NCBI GenBank assembly: GCA_028280415.1
Contig: JANQLV010000063.1
Span: 1-53,718 of the forward strand
Direction of reading: 5' to 3'
DNA from: Saprospiraceae bacterium
Lineage (GTDB): Bacteria; Bacteroidota; Bacteroidia; Chitinophagales; Saprospiraceae
Length of the DNA: 53,718 nt
Position numbers and translations under genes: made by a program. The notes below the pieces were generated by a model. The model had not been told where the DNA came from. It searched no databases and saw only the letters and a program-made list of their open reading frames with translations. This document shows positions 9,550 through 19,600 of the stretch, piece by piece; the stretch's first letter is position 1, and each line of letters begins with the position of its first letter.

Positions 9550-10134
9550 ATGAAAAAATTTGGAATCGTACTAAGTCTTTTTGCCCTTATAGGCCTATCA
9601 TTTACTACACCGGCAGTTGTTGAAACATCCAAGGTGAAAATTTCCGAAAGCAAGATTTTATGGAAAGGGTACAAAGTGACCGGCCAGCATTCCGGAACCG
9701 TAAACATAAAGGACGGTGATCTGCAATTTACCGATGGTGCTTTAAGTGGCGGTAGTTTTACAATTGATATGACCTCTTTAAAAGTAACCGATCTATCCGG
9801 TGGTATGGCAGCCAAATTGGAAGGGCATTTGAAATCTCCTGATTTCTTCGGAGTGGAAAAACATCCAACTGCCAGCTTAAAAATTACCAAGGCTGTTTCC
9901 AGAGGTACGCCCGGTAGTTATAAAATAGTGGCTGATTTAACGATCAAAGAAACAACAAAAGAAATCAAATTCCAGACTCAATTGTCTGATGATAATAAAA
10001 CTGCTACTGCAAAAATTACTATTGATCGTTCTGATTTTAATGTAAGATATGGTTCCGGTAGTTTCTTCGACGGATTAGGTGATAAAACAATCTACGATGA
10101 GTTCGATCTTGATGTAAAACTCGTGGTGGAATAA
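9550..10134 (+). CDS. YceI-family secreted lipid-binding protein
   Basis: 194 residues. A signal peptide (about 1-20, MKKFGIVLSLFALIGLSFTT) precedes a YceI-like lipocalin-fold beta barrel. Typical family wording is visible: SKILWKGYKVTGQHSGTVNI, SFTIDMTSLKVTDL, LEGHLKSPDFFGVEKHPTAS, TATAKITIDRSDFNVRYGSG and FDLDVKLVVE at the end. Members bind polyisoprenoids or similar long lipids in the periplasm; some respond to acid or osmotic stress, and the physiological role is mostly unsettled. It follows a MarR regulator and shares its putative operator, so it is probably induced when MarR is released. It converges with the NADH dehydrogenase gene, with a hairpin between them. Confidence 0.93.
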   Translation: MKKFGIVLSLFALIGLSFTTPAVVETSKVKISESKILWKGYKVTGQHSGTVNIKDGDLQFTDGALSGGSFTIDMTSLKVTDLSGGMAAKLEGHLKSPDFFGVEKHPTASLKITKAVSRGTPGSYKIVADLTIKETTKEIKFQTQLSDDNKTATAKITIDRSDFNVRYGSGSFFDGLGDKTIYDEFDLDVKLVVE

Positions 10135-10154
10135 TCCGAATATAGTTTATGCTG

Positions 10155-10211
10155 TTATGTGGCTATATGGTTAAGCGTTCATTTACTATCGCTGACTATA
10201 TAACCACATAA
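10155..10211. terminator. Imperfect inverted repeat between convergent yceI and ndh
   Basis: Arms at 10155-10177 and 10190-10211 pair over most of about 22 bases (core TTATGTGG with CCACATAA). The element lies exactly in the gap between two convergent stop codons, so a two-way terminator is the simplest reading. Confidence 0.55.
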
Positions 10212-10225
10212 TTAGTAGTATCACT

Positions 10226-11536
10226 TCATATCAGCGTATTGTCTTTCTCCCCTACTGTTTTTCGCTCTACCTTGGGTTTGATGATCAGGCGCAGAGACTG
10301 ATCATAGGTAAAATAATTCCAAATCCAGTTAATAAAAACAAAGAGTTTGTTTTTCACTCCGATCAAGGAAAAGAGGTGTACGATTAGCCAGATGATCCAG
10401 GCGAAAAAACCCTTGAATTTGTATCGAGGTAAATCAACTACGGCACGATTGCGACCAATGGTAGCCATCGATCCTTTATCCTTATAAGAAAACATATCGA
10501 TTGCTTTCCCTTTAAGCATTCGTTTGAAATTCCGGGCCAGTTTTGCAGATTGCTGGATCGCAACCTGAGCGACCTGAGGGTGTCCCTGAGGATAAGCTTC
10601 TTCTTCCATATAACAGATATCCCCAACTGCAAAAATATCCTCTAGTCCCTCAATTCTGTTAAAACGATCTACTTTGATTCGATTCCCATAAGTAATAACC
10701 TGATCCGGTAATCCAAGAATGCGGTTTCCCTGAATTCCAGCTGCCCAGATCACTTTATTTGCCCGAATGCTTGTACCATCATCCATGTATACAAAAGAAC
10801 CGTCAAAATCCTCCACCCGCTTATCCAAAATCACCTTGACCCCAAGCTGTTCCAAAAATGACTTTGCGCCTTCGCCGGCTTCCGCAGACATTCCCTGCAG
10901 TAACTGATCCCCTCCTTGAATCAAATAAATATCAATCTCCTCACAATCGAGTTCCTGATAGTCTTTGGGTAGAATATACTTTTTCATTTCCGCCAATGCA
11001 CCGGCAACTTCTACTCCGGTCGGCCCGCCTCCGACAACCACAATATCGATCAAGCCCTGGCGCGTATCAAAATCAGCAGTAGTAATTGCTTTTTCGTAAT
11101 CATTCAAAATCGCATTCCTCAAGTACAGTGCCTCCGAAACCGATTTCATCGGAATGGTCAGTTTTTCCAGATTTTTATTGCCAAAGAAGTTGGTATCGAC
11201 CCCAAAGGCAAGTACCAGATAGTCATAACTCAAATCTCCTAAAGGTGTAAATACCGTCTTTGCCGCTGCATCTACTTTTTCGACTTTAGTAATTCTGATA
11301 AATACATTTTTTTTATGTTGAAATAATTTCCTCAACGGAAAGGCAATACTACTGGGTTCGAGACCAGCCATCGCCACCTGATAGAATAAAGGCTGGAACT
11401 GATGGTAATTATTTTTATCTATCAATACGATCTGATAAGCACTGCTGGCCAATTTATTCGCGAGATTCAATCCGGCAAATCCGGCACCTATTATTACGAT
11501 TCTTTTTTGCTCCGTATCCGGAATATTAATAGTCAT
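10226..11536 (-). CDS. ndh: Type II NADH dehydrogenase (NDH-2), FAD-dependent
   Basis: 436 residues. The FAD-binding dinucleotide fold is at residues 13-25 (IVIIGAGFAGLNLA). The NADH-binding fold is at 165-180 (IVVVGGGPTGVEVAGA), and the second FAD motif is at 301-308 (IFAVGDIC). The C-terminus (about 374-410, FFAWIIWLIVHLFSLIGV) is strongly hydrophobic or amphipathic, as in NDH-2 enzymes that sit on the inner face of the cytoplasmic membrane. These enzymes pass electrons from NADH to menaquinone without pumping protons. It is transcribed alone from a good candidate promoter just upstream. A sulfide:quinone oxidoreductase is less likely, as the characteristic cysteine pairs are not seen. Confidence 0.93.
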   Translation of the reverse strand: MTINIPDTEQKRIVIIGAGFAGLNLANKLASSAYQIVLIDKNNYHQFQPLFYQVAMAGLEPSSIAFPLRKLFQHKKNVFIRITKVEKVDAAAKTVFTPLGDLSYDYLVLAFGVDTNFFGNKNLEKLTIPMKSVSEALYLRNAILNDYEKAITTADFDTRQGLIDIVVVGGGPTGVEVAGALAEMKKYILPKDYQELDCEEIDIYLIQGGDQLLQGMSAEAGEGAKSFLEQLGVKVILDKRVEDFDGSFVYMDDGTSIRANKVIWAAGIQGNRILGLPDQVITYGNRIKVDRFNRIEGLEDIFAVGDICYMEEEAYPQGHPQVAQVAIQQSAKLARNFKRMLKGKAIDMFSYKDKGSMATIGRNRAVVDLPRYKFKGFFAWIIWLIVHLFSLIGVKNKLFVFINWIWNYFTYDQSLRLIIKPKVERKTVGEKDNTLI

Positions 11537-11557
11537 AGATACATTATATTTCCTTCA

Positions 11558-11587
11558 CAAACATACTAAAAACAAATAAAACCCAAA
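11558..11587 (-). promoter_or_regulatory. Candidate promoter of ndh
   Basis: On the minus strand, TTTG (11587-11584), an 18-base spacer and TATGTTTG (11565-11558) match the Bacteroidota TTTG...TAnnTTTG promoter. The start site would fall about 17 bases before the ndh ATG at 11536. Confidence 0.6.
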
Positions 11588-11707
11588 GCTTGTTTACATT
11601 CAGTTCCCTTTAATAAAATCAACAAAATACAGGCTCATACTTGGTCATTATCAATACTTTACATATCTTCCCAATCATTAAACTATTTTATACTAAAACC
11701 TCAGATC

Positions 11708-12136
11708 ATGCCAGATAACAAAAACGAAAAAACAGAACCTTTCCCAACGGTACGCGAGGGATCGCTCAATGACAAGTTCAACAGTATCGGGCAACAGATT
11801 GTAAAAATTGCTGTTGATTTTACCACCCTAAATGTAACTACACTTACCGGGCATTACGATCATATTATTAATACAAAAGAACAAGGCGGTAAAAACAAGG
11901 TCCGAACCAAATTCCACGATTTCACTAAAGAACTTGGAAAGCCGGGTGCGGTAGATGCACGCATCAAACTCGTCGCGCACACACATGTAGACTTTGACCA
12001 TGACACGATCAACTTTGTCAGTGAAAATGTCGATCCAAATGGTGATTTCTTATTCGATTTACACAGTGCCGCCCTAAATTCTGCTAAAAGTTCACGTAGT
12101 GCATTCATCCGTATGCTAAAAGAATTCGTCCGTTAG
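11708..12136 (+). CDS. Uncharacterised 142-residue cytosolic protein
   Basis: I do not recognise a family. The protein is hydrophilic, without signal peptide or membrane segment. It begins with a charged, probably flexible stretch (about 1-20), then a mixed alpha/beta-looking core. A histidine/aspartate-rich stretch, VAHTHVDFDHDTINFV (about residues 88-103), could bind metal but matches no enzyme signature I know. The C-terminus (SAALNSAKSSRSAFIRMLKEFVR) looks helical. It starts 53 bases before the next gene ends the gap (stop 12136, next ATG 12190) on the same strand, so the two are probably one operon. Codon use resembles its neighbours, which argues for a genuine gene. Confidence 0.75.
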   Translation: MPDNKNEKTEPFPTVREGSLNDKFNSIGQQIVKIAVDFTTLNVTTLTGHYDHIINTKEQGGKNKVRTKFHDFTKELGKPGAVDARIKLVAHTHVDFDHDTINFVSENVDPNGDFLFDLHSAALNSAKSSRSAFIRMLKEFVR

Positions 12137-12189
12137 ATTATACGAACAAATCATCATCTGGATTTCTTTATTGCTAATATTTTTCTGAA

Positions 12190-14622
12190 ATGTCCGATAC
12201 CCCAGAGGATAGAGATGCTCTTATAGCTGCAATTATCCCTGCCGCAAAAATCGAAAAACTCGAGCTTGGTCGTGTGGAAGAGATTCTGCAGCCATTAATG
12301 GATTTAGGTTATATTAGTAAAGCCGATACCAGGTTAATTCCTATGGCAATTCGACTTTTCAGAAAGGATTATCTCGAACTTAATTTAATTCCGGAATTTA
12401 AGCCAAAATTCTGGTTATCACATGGGACCGACCTGGAAAGTGAAGAACTCAGCCTTTTACATACCTTAATCTCTCTGGATGGTGATTTCAGCATTGATTT
12501 ACTTCCCAAGTCTGGAACCGTAAATCTGTTGAGCAGGGTGATTCACTACAGATTATCCATCCATCATTTTTATGCCCTGCCGGTTGACAGTCCTTTTTCC
12601 CGGATCAGCTTAAATGCCCTTAACAAGCTTAAGCATTGGGTAAAAAATCTGCCAAAAGCGGATTTGGATATGGCTAACCTCCTGGGAGATATTCCGGCAC
12701 TGGTTCAGCATATTGAAAAAAATGCCAATGGAGGATTGAATAAAAGAATCGTTGTTTTTAAATATCAAAAGGCTAAAGTTTTTACCAGGTTTAGTGTTCC
12801 AGTTCCAAATGAATTAATGGAAGAAGTCGTCGAAGATGAAGAGGATGATGAAAAGGATAATGAGACTGCTATGCTCAAAGCTGAAACTGAAATAGATGAA
12901 ACGCTCAATAAACTTCAATCAACGCATGGGGATATTTTTAAACAGGACGAACAGGAAGAACTAAAAGACTCCAGAAAAAACAGAAGACGCAGGAAACAAA
13001 TCGTAAGAATTTCGGGGATGATGAATCAGATTTTAGCTGAGATGCATGGAATAAGTGATGCAGCCAGTGAAGCCGGAGCAACTATTCCCGAATCTATTCA
13101 TCGATTAAAAGGCATTCAAAATACATTAAATAATGAACATAAATCTTTAAAAAAACAAATTAGCACAGTTGAGGATGCCATTAAAAAACTGGAAAAAAAC
13201 AAGAAAAAATTAAATAAAAAAGAACGCCAGCTCCATAGAAAAATCAAAAAGAATGCCCCTCAGTCAGAAATCCAGCAACTTAAACTGGAAATTACAGCAA
13301 TTAAAAATGCGGATCGAACTATAGAACAATTAGAGATTAAAAAATCTCCATTCCAGGTTCAATCAATTCATATCGAAGCTGAATTAAAAAATGTAAATAA
13401 AAAAATCAATGCTTTACAAAACCGGTTTGATAATATTCTGAAAAAAAGAAAGGAAGAAATTGAAAAACGTCAGGGAGAATTAAAAGAATTACACGATCAG
13501 CTAAAAATACTTCAGGGCAGAGTGGAAAAAATTAAATTTTCATTCAGAGGGAAAATGAAGAAAGTTCTAGATCGCCGATACTACGAAGAAATCATAAAAA
13601 AGGAAGTCTTTGAAAAACGGAATCGCCAATTTCTGGAAGAAGTCAGTCAGGATCCTTTTGTGATTTATCTCACCCGGCTCATTCAAATTTTTCAGTGGAC
13701 AAATGGTTTCTATTATGGAAAGATCGATAATGAAATTGGTGATCGCACCTTTAATGCGCTCGACGATATGTCCACCTATTCCCGTGGTTTACGATTGAAG
13801 TTCATCCTTACCCGCCTTAGTGAAAATCACGAAGGTACCAGAGGCTTTTGGATTTTAAACATTAAATATTTATTTGCCCGACTTTCACAAATTATTGCGG
13901 AGCAATCCGATATTACTACCGTCAATGTACTGGAAGAATACGAAAATCGCTTTATAAAAAATAAATCAAGCGATACTTCAATCGGCAATGAAGTCACAGA
14001 TCGGGCTTACAGTGAAATCGTTGAAGAAAATCAAAGCGACATCCGGGAAAGCGGTATTATCCGGCGAATATATTATGGGATAAAAAGTATCGCCAATACC
14101 ATTTTCAATGCCTTAAAAGAGCTCATCAATATACTTCGTAGCGCTATCCAGGAATTAATTTATCTGGTTAAAAATCTGGTAAAAATTGTCTACAAAGAAA
14201 TCCGGGAGGGAATGCGTAAATTCAAAGAAGGTATGCAGTTTCTGTTTGGCCGTCGCGAATTTGAAACCCTTACTGCAAATGGTTCCGCCATTCTTACCAA
14301 ATACGATTTTGATTTCGATACCTTAATGCTTGTCCCGGAGGAAGTAAGTGATGTAGAACTCAGACAACACACCGCATTATTATATCGCTTTTCGAATAAT
14401 CTGGATTTCGCGCTCGTCCTGACTGGAAATATTTTAAAATGGGTTTTCCGGCTTATTAATCTGGGAACACCAATTGGTTGGGCTCGATTAGCAATTCGCG
14501 TTGCCATCCGGTATAAAGGAATGATCATTAAATGGTTGGTAAGATTAGGTAGAAAATTGGCTCAAACTTTTGTATCTATCAAATACGATCTGGGAAAATT
14601 ATCAAATCCCCGGCCCGCTTAA
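12190..14622 (+). CDS. Uncharacterised 810-residue coiled-coil protein with peptidoglycan-binding-like segments
   Basis: No full-length family recognised and no signal peptide. An N-terminal region (about 15-60: LQPLMDLGYISKAD...AIRLFRKDY) and a segment near 130-150 (VDSPFSRISLNALNKLKHWV) loosely recall the PG_binding_1 pattern. A clearer match lies at about 500-525, where NGFYYGKIDNEIGDRTFNAL follows the G-x-Y-x-G-x-I-D-x-x-x-G-x-x-T-x-x-A-L pattern. An acidic stretch (about 213-228) precedes a long, highly charged coiled coil (about 300-470, rich in K, E and Q). The C-terminal 200 residues are helical, amphipathic and basic, with hydrophobic runs that may contact membrane (near 640-680 and 755-790). 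A scaffold or phage-tail/contractile-particle-like structural role is conceivable, but this is inference. It forms a probable operon with the gene before it. Confidence 0.8.
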   Translation: MSDTPEDRDALIAAIIPAAKIEKLELGRVEEILQPLMDLGYISKADTRLIPMAIRLFRKDYLELNLIPEFKPKFWLSHGTDLESEELSLLHTLISLDGDFSIDLLPKSGTVNLLSRVIHYRLSIHHFYALPVDSPFSRISLNALNKLKHWVKNLPKADLDMANLLGDIPALVQHIEKNANGGLNKRIVVFKYQKAKVFTRFSVPVPNELMEEVVEDEEDDEKDNETAMLKAETEIDETLNKLQSTHGDIFKQDEQEELKDSRKNRRRRKQIVRISGMMNQILAEMHGISDAASEAGATIPESIHRLKGIQNTLNNEHKSLKKQISTVEDAIKKLEKNKKKLNKKERQLHRKIKKNAPQSEIQQLKLEITAIKNADRTIEQLEIKKSPFQVQSIHIEAELKNVNKKINALQNRFDNILKKRKEEIEKRQGELKELHDQLKILQGRVEKIKFSFRGKMKKVLDRRYYEEIIKKEVFEKRNRQFLEEVSQDPFVIYLTRLIQIFQWTNGFYYGKIDNEIGDRTFNALDDMSTYSRGLRLKFILTRLSENHEGTRGFWILNIKYLFARLSQIIAEQSDITTVNVLEEYENRFIKNKSSDTSIGNEVTDRAYSEIVEENQSDIRESGIIRRIYYGIKSIANTIFNALKELINILRSAIQELIYLVKNLVKIVYKEIREGMRKFKEGMQFLFGRREFETLTANGSAILTKYDFDFDTLMLVPEEVSDVELRQHTALLYRFSNNLDFALVLTGNILKWVFRLINLGTPIGWARLAIRVAIRYKGMIIKWLVRLGRKLAQTFVSIKYDLGKLSNPRPA

Positions 14623-14858
14623 GAACCATCCCCTATCAAACCGTCATTATATTCCTGAAAAGTAATCCCAAACTACCAATCTGAAAATTCCTGGGTATTC
14701 TCAACAGTATTGACAATTGACAAGAGATGGTCAGAATTTTCCATGGCTTTATATTCCTTAAAAGCCTTTGCATCTCTCATTTGATGTATGGCACAAAATG
14801 TATACTCTTTATATGATTTTTAGCCCTAAAACCTAGTGTTTTGCAAAAAAATATTGTT

Positions 14859-14866
14859 TACTTTTG
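14859..14866 (+). promoter_or_regulatory. Candidate -7 element for pepT
   Basis: TACTTTTG matches TAnnTTTG and lies 35 bases before the pepT ATG. A TTTG at 14840-14843 is present, but with a 15-base spacer, shorter than usual, so only the -7 element is well supported. Confidence 0.4.
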
Positions 14867-14900
14867 CTACCCACAACAATAAACGAATTAAACCAATATT

Positions 14901-16148
14901 ATGCTTCCTTCGATTAAACATACCTGCACAGAACGTTTTCTACGATACGTAGTTATCGATACTCAATCCGATCCTGAATCCACTACTATTCCTTCTACGT
15001 CCAAACAAAAGAATCTGGGAAAAATTCTTGTAGAGGAGCTTAAAAGTATAGGTATCGACGATGCCCATCTCGACGAATGGGGTTATGTTTATGCAACAAT
15101 CCCTTCGAATAGCCCTAAAAATGTTCCGGTGATCTGCTTTTGCTCTCATATGGATACCTCCCCTGATAGTAGCGGAAAAGATGTAAAACCAATTATCCAT
15201 CGCAATTATGACGGCTCTGATATTGTACTCCCCGATGATCCCAATCAGGTTATTCGAGAATCCGAACATCCGGATTTAAAGGAGCAACACGGGAATGATA
15301 TTATTACTGCCAGTGGAACGACGCTGCTTGGCGCAGATAACAAAGCTGGTATAGCGGCAATTATGGACGCTGCTCATTTTTTAATGAGCAATCCGGAAGT
15401 CAAGCATGGTAAAATCAGAATCCTGTTTACACCGGATGAGGAAATTGGGCGAGGTGTGGATAAAGTAGATATGGAAAAACTCGGAGCGGATTTTGGTTAT
15501 ACCATTGATGGAGAAAAACGCGGAACCATTGAAGATCAGACTTTTTCTGCCGACGGAGCAGTGCTGACTATTAATGGGGTCAGTGCACATCCTGGTTTTG
15601 CAAAGGGAAAAATGGAAAGCGCAATCAAAATAGCGGGAGAGATTCTGGCTAATTTGCCACAGGATCGCCTCTCCCCCGAATCTACCGAAAAAATGGGAGG
15701 CTTCGTTCATCCGGTGCATATTTCCGGTTCGGTTGAACAAGCGACGATCAAATTCATCATTCGGGATTTTGTAGATGAAAATTTAGAAAGTCATGCCAAT
15801 GAGATTCGGGAAATAACAGATCGTATCTTACAAGCCTATCCAAATTCCAGCGCTCAATTGGAGGTCAAGGAACAATACCGCAATTTCAAAAAAATACTCG
15901 ATCAGCATCCACAAGTCGTCAACAATGCCCTAAAGGCCATTGAACGTGCCGGTATCACTCCAATTCCTTCTTCTATTCGTGGAGGGACGGACGGTTCCCG
16001 GCTTTCTTATATGGGACTACCCTGCCCTAATATTTTCGCAGGTGAACATGCTTTCCACTCCAAAGTAGAGTGGGTTTCGGTACAGGATATGGAAAAATCT
16101 GCCGAAACGATTATTCATCTTTGTACCATCTGGGAAGAGGAAGCCTAG
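14901..16148 (+). CDS. pepT: Peptidase T (tripeptide aminopeptidase), M20 family
   Basis: 415 residues, the usual PepT length. Metal ligands and catalytic residues of M20B peptidases are present: H83 and D85 in CSHMDTSPD, D146 in LLGADNKAGIAA, and E180/E181 in TPDEEIGRG. The distal sites are also visible (TIDGEKRG near 200; GEHAFHSKVEW near 385). IRGGTDGSRLSYMGLPCPN is a PepT signature. The enzyme removes the N-terminal residue of tripeptides in the cytoplasm using two zinc ions, completing peptide degradation. It is transcribed rightward, followed by a palindromic element and then, after more than 500 bases, by the kinase/M23/aminotransferase fusion. Confidence 0.96.
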   Translation: MLPSIKHTCTERFLRYVVIDTQSDPESTTIPSTSKQKNLGKILVEELKSIGIDDAHLDEWGYVYATIPSNSPKNVPVICFCSHMDTSPDSSGKDVKPIIHRNYDGSDIVLPDDPNQVIRESEHPDLKEQHGNDIITASGTTLLGADNKAGIAAIMDAAHFLMSNPEVKHGKIRILFTPDEEIGRGVDKVDMEKLGADFGYTIDGEKRGTIEDQTFSADGAVLTINGVSAHPGFAKGKMESAIKIAGEILANLPQDRLSPESTEKMGGFVHPVHISGSVEQATIKFIIRDFVDENLESHANEIREITDRILQAYPNSSAQLEVKEQYRNFKKILDQHPQVVNNALKAIERAGITPIPSSIRGGTDGSRLSYMGLPCPNIFAGEHAFHSKVEWVSVQDMEKSAETIIHLCTIWEEEA

Positions 16149-16279
16149 AGCTTCAATAGGAGATTATAGCTGTAATTTGCTTCTATAAAGCAGGTAAATA
16201 CAGCCTCGCTCCCATAATTGGATATAGTCAAACAAGAGTTATCCCAAATTTTAGCATCAAAGGAATTCTCCATTGAAGA

Positions 16280-16345
16280 GGTATTAGATTTTTGGTATTG
16301 GGCTTTAGGTTTTCCGGGATCGTCCAATACCAAGAATCCAATGCC
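16280..16345. terminator. Long imperfect palindrome 3' of pepT (family with shared word)
   Basis: A 22-nt left arm (16280-16301) pairs with 16324-16345 in all but a few positions, mostly G-U compatible; the core is CTTGGTATTGG-like. It lies 130 bases after the pepT stop codon. Its sequence (GGGCTTTAGGTTTTCCGGGA) resembles the palindromes at 29708-29776 and 51539-51596, so it may be a dispersed repeat that also ends transcripts. Confidence 0.5.
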
Positions 16346-16356
16346 CAACACCTACT

Positions 16357-16551
16357 TTACAAATAATAAATAGTGCTATAATACTCCATATCACGATGAA
16401 TCTTAAGCAAAATTCGGGATAACAACATGGTATTTTGCGCTGTCGATGGTTGCGCTGCTTCATAAGCAGGTATCGATTTAAATGCAGTTACCATGTCATA
16501 ATAATCTGTTGCAATCTGTCCCCTATCAAAAAGGTACTTATTTTTACCGAT
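16357..16551 (-). pseudogene. Possible 3' fragment of a gene of unknown family
   Basis: An open frame of 64 codons on the minus strand ends at TAA 16357. It reads as protein-like (for example GQIATDYYDMVTAFKSIPAY and LLSRILLKIHRDMEYYSTIY). The frame is closed upstream by two adjacent stops (TAA TAG), and no ATG, GTG or TTG lies in its first half; the first ATG (16494) would give 45 residues. This looks like the C-terminal remnant of a decayed gene or a very small gene. I cannot name a family. Confidence 0.3.
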
Positions 16552-16676
16552 CTATTAGCCAGTCCTGTCATATGCTACTTTCGCACAAAATCTAGCAAAA
16601 CTCAAGGTTTGTAAATCAATTTATCCGGCACAATTTAACTAGCTTAGCAGCTTTAAAAATTTAGCAGATAAACAGG

Positions 16677-19600
16677 ATGAAGGAACTAGTTGCTACACTC
16701 ATCAAAAAATATTATCAGCTCGAAGGAAAGCTGGAAAGGCTACCGGGTGATCTTGATCTCAATTTTAAGCTGACCACTTTTTCCGGAGTTATTTATATCC
16801 TAAAAATAATGCGCCCGGATTGTGATCCTTCCCTGATTGATCTGCAATGTGCTGCACTCAAATATTTGCAAAAGGAGTTTTTGACAATCGAAACCCCCAA
16901 AGTCATTTATGCGCTGGACGGGTCTGCTTTTAACCGAGTTTCTTTTCAAAACGAGGAACGCATCTTGTGGGTATTGAGCTATTGCGATGGTCATTTGCTG
17001 GCACAGTTTAAACCACATACGGAAGCACTCTTCCATAATTATGGAGAAGCCATTGCTTCATTGACCAATGCACTGGAAGGATTTCAGCATCCGGCGATGA
17101 AGCGAAGACAGCGCTGGGAACTAAGTGAAGCCTTACAGTCCGAACCTTTTGTTCCCCATATTTCGGATGAAGTACAAGCTATTGTTGCCAATATTTTTAA
17201 AGACTTTAGAAAAAATGTTTTACCTGAACTAATAGACCTTCCCCATTCGGTTATTCATAATGATGCAAATGATTATAATATTTTAATAAAAACCGATGAA
17301 CGCGGAAAGCTCAGAGTCAGCGGGATTTTTGATTTCGGAGACATGTCTTTTCAGGCTAGCATATGTGAAGTTGCTATCGCACTTGCCTATCTGATTTTGG
17401 AAAAAGAACATCCGCTTCGAGTCTGTTTTCATTTTTTAAAAGGCTATTCCAAAACAAGATTACCAGGTGAAGCAGAATTAGCTGTTTTATTTCCTTTAAT
17501 AAAAACCAGGTTAGCAGTAAGTATTGCTATTTCCAGTAAAAGGCAACTTGATGAGCCGGATGATCCTTACATTGTAATTAGTCAGAAACCTGCTATTTCG
17601 GCTTTAAAAAAACTGGATAAAATCCCGGACGATTTGGCCCATGCTTTTCTAAGAGTAGCCTGTGCTTATCCGGCAACGGACCAAATAGAGCATGTGCTTC
17701 ACTTTATCAAGAATTCAAATCCTTTTCCGGCTATAAAGGCTGATCAATTCAACTGCGTCCTCGATCTAAGTGCAGGGTCTCTGCTAATAGGTGCCGATCC
17801 CGAAAACATGCGACTCGAAAGTTTAAGCCATAAGATCAGGGATTTTATGAATCAGCAAAACGCAAATTTTTCGATTGGCCGTTATTGTGAATCCAGAAGA
17901 CTTTATGCAGCTGCCAACTTTGGTGATGAGGGGCATCCCTGTACTGAAAAAAGATGCATTCATTTGGGGATCGATATTTTTTGCGATGCCGGTACACCCG
18001 TTTATGCCGCATTTCCCGGAGAGCTAATCGTCAACACAGTGATCAACCTGCCGCTGGACTATGGCGGACTACTCATTATAAAACACCAAACCGATCAGGG
18101 TATTCCTTTTTATACCCTATACGGACACCTAAAACCCGAGAGTCTCAAACTGGAAATCGGACAAAGCATACAGGCCGGACAGGAGATTGCTTTACTGGGT
18201 GCACCGCATGAAAACGGTGGATGGCCTCCGCATTTGCATTTACAAATCATTAGTGATCTGCTTGGTTTGGAGGAAAGTTTTCCGGGAGTCGCCTACCAAA
18301 GCGAAATTGCAGTATGGCGAAACCTGTGTCCGAATCCGATGTTGCTTTTTCAGGTGGAAAATGCCGACTATTATGATGCTTCCGTTGATTTGGCGCATTT
18401 GCTTGACCGGCGCCGGCAAAAACTGGGTTACAACCTTGGCTTAAGTTATGAAAAGCCTTTGCATATTGTCTCTGGCTTCCGGCAATACCTTTACGATAGC
18501 CATGCCAATACTTATCTCGATTTTTATAATAATGTTCCTCATGTCGGGCATCAGCATCCAAGAGTCGTCAAAGCCATTCAGGAACAAATAGCTTTGCTCA
18601 ATACCAATACCCGTTATTTACACGAGAATATTCTGCAATACGCCGAAGCCTTAACGGCAAAGTTGCCGCAGGAACTGGAAGTTTGTTATTTTGTTAATTC
18701 AGCAAGTGAAGCCAATGAGCTAGCCATCCGGATAGCCAGAGCTTATACCAATCGCCACGATATCATGGTCGTAGAAGCGGCTTATCATGGGCACACCAGT
18801 ACGCTAATTGACCTCAGCCCCTACAAGCACAATGGCCCGGGAGGGGACGGAGCGCCGGATTGGGTACATACAGTGTCTGTAGCGGATACCTATCGGGGAG
18901 CCTGGAAAGCGGATGATCCGGAAGCAGCAAAAAAATATTCGGATGAAGTAAAAGAGAAGCTATCGGCCTTGGCAAAAAACGGTAAAGGACTTGCGGCCTT
19001 CATCGCCGAAACGTATCCAAGCGTCGGAGGTCAGATTATTCCTCCTAAAAACTATTTAAAATTCGTTTATCAGCACATTCGGGAATATGGCGGTCTGTGT
19101 ATTGCCGACGAAGTGCAAACAGGTTTCGGAAGACTTGGAAAATCGTTTTGGGCTTTTGAAACGCAAAATGCCACTCCCGATATCTTAGTACTCGGCAAAC
19201 CAATTGCCAATGGCTTTCCCCTTGGAGCGGTGATTACGACAAAAGCCATTGCAAAGGCTTTTGATAATGGAATGGAATACTTCAGCACCTTCGGCGGAAA
19301 TCCCGTTTCCTGTGCAGCCGGACTGGCTGTTTTGGAAACGATTGAAGCAGAATCTCTTCAAAAAAATGCCGACACAAAAGGTCAGGTACTTTTAGATTTT
19401 CTAAATACCCAAAAACAGCAATATCCATGTATCGGCGATGTACGTGGAGAGGGACTATTTATGGGTATAGAATTGGTTAAAAATCGAGAAACCTTAACTC
19501 CCGCAACAGAATTGGCCGCTTATATCGTCAACCGCCTCAAGGATCATTATATCCTGGCCGGTACGGATGGTCCTTTGCACAATGTTATCAAGCTGCGTCC

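Larger units (their letters stand above)
16149..16676. other. Intergenic region with a palindrome and a possible gene fragment
   Basis: Between pepT and the fusion gene. It contains the inverted repeat 16280-16345 and, on the minus strand, an open frame at 16357-16551 that reads like the end of a protein but lacks a good start (listed separately). A weak -7-like TACTTTCG lies at 16576-16583. No RNA gene was recognised. Confidence 0.5.

Noticed and set aside
16145-16351. 68-codon minus-strand frame next to pepT
   Set aside because: It runs through the palindrome and has no family resemblance; better explained as chance within a spacer.
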